DNA from: Pseudomonadota bacterium
GTDB taxonomy: Bacteria; Desulfobacterota; Syntrophia; Syntrophales; UBA5619
Direction of reading: 5' to 3'
DNA length: 13,668 bases
Assembly (NCBI GenBank): GCA_018819165.1
Contig: JAHJQP010000110.1
Span: forward strand, 1-13,668
Shown piece after piece: positions 13,539-13,668 of this stretch (position 1 is the first letter of the stretch; every line of letters starts with the position of its first letter). The translations under genes and the position numbers were made by a program. The notes beneath the pieces were generated by a model. That model had not been told where the DNA came from. It did no database searches and saw only the letters and a list, made by a program, of their open reading frames with translations.

Positions 13539-13668
13539 CGGATCCTCAAGTCGCCATGCTGATGATGGGCGCCTTCATCCTCTCGATTCTTCTGGGCTTT
13601 CCCATCTGCTTCACGCTGGTCGCGATGGGCGTGGGCTTCGGCTATTACGCCTATGCGTCGCCCGGCCA
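13535..13668 (+). CDS. dctM: TRAP transporter large membrane subunit (DctM), N-terminal part only
   Basis: The first 44 codons of the large TRAP permease, which carries the sodium-driven transport step. The visible peptide, MTDPQVAMLMMGAFILSILL then GFPICFTLVAMGVGFGYY, matches the start of DctM, where the first helix and the GFPI/GxP motif are standard. Its ATG overlaps the dctQ stop in ATGA, and AAGGAGG lies 7 nt upstream, so translation is coupled. The rest, normally about 430 residues in all, lies beyond the window. Confidence 0.9.
   Translation, partial: MTDPQVAMLMMGAFILSILLGFPICFTLVAMGVGFGYYAYASPG

Overview
The window looks like chromosomal DNA of a GC-rich anaerobic Gram-negative bacterium. 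The gene set (TRAP transporter, a trehalose cluster with a DUF5752 protein, an OtsA-like enzyme fused to a HAMP region) and the gene style suggest Desulfobacterota (old Deltaproteobacteria), perhaps near Syntrophales. That placement is inference from family resemblance; there is no rRNA or other marker gene here.

Layout. (1) Positions 1-5721, minus strand: a tight trehalose/osmotic-stress operon read as membrane-anchored trehalose-6-phosphate synthase -> MscS channel -> OtsB phosphatase -> DUF5752 protein -> TreT-like trehalose synthase (cut by the window edge). (2) 5722-6133: a control region with a near-consensus sigma70 promoter reading into that operon, two operator-like inverted repeats and a leader of about 300 nt. 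(3) 6134-10951, minus strand: a catabolic operon read as D-2-hydroxyacid dehydrogenase -> DRL-like NAD(P) oxidoreductase with a C-terminal SAF-like part -> two tandem GarR-type beta-hydroxyacid dehydrogenases -> TetR-family regulator. (4) 10952-11634: a divergent intergenic region with a gene remnant, a strong plus-strand promoter, one operator and a structured leader. (5) 11635-13668, plus strand: TRAP transporter genes dctP, dctQ and the start of dctM.

How it fits together. The TRAP system probably imports a carboxylate (2-oxoacid, hydroxyacid or sugar acid), and the divergent operon oxidises, isomerises and reduces it, plausibly through tartronate semialdehyde, glyoxylate or hydroxypyruvate towards glycerate. 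The most striking observation is regulatory. An identical 18-bp stretch containing GTGA-N4-TCAC lies just downstream of the -10 box of both the TRAP promoter and the trehalose promoter, and a second copy of the motif lies inside the -35/-10 spacer of the trehalose promoter. The TetR gene sits between the two targets, so one regulator probably links uptake of the organic acid to trehalose synthesis.

The enzyme that defines the catabolic operon (the DRL-like protein) cannot be given a reaction from sequence alone, and the transported substrate is unknown. These two, with the sensor-fused trehalose synthase, are the least described parts of the window.
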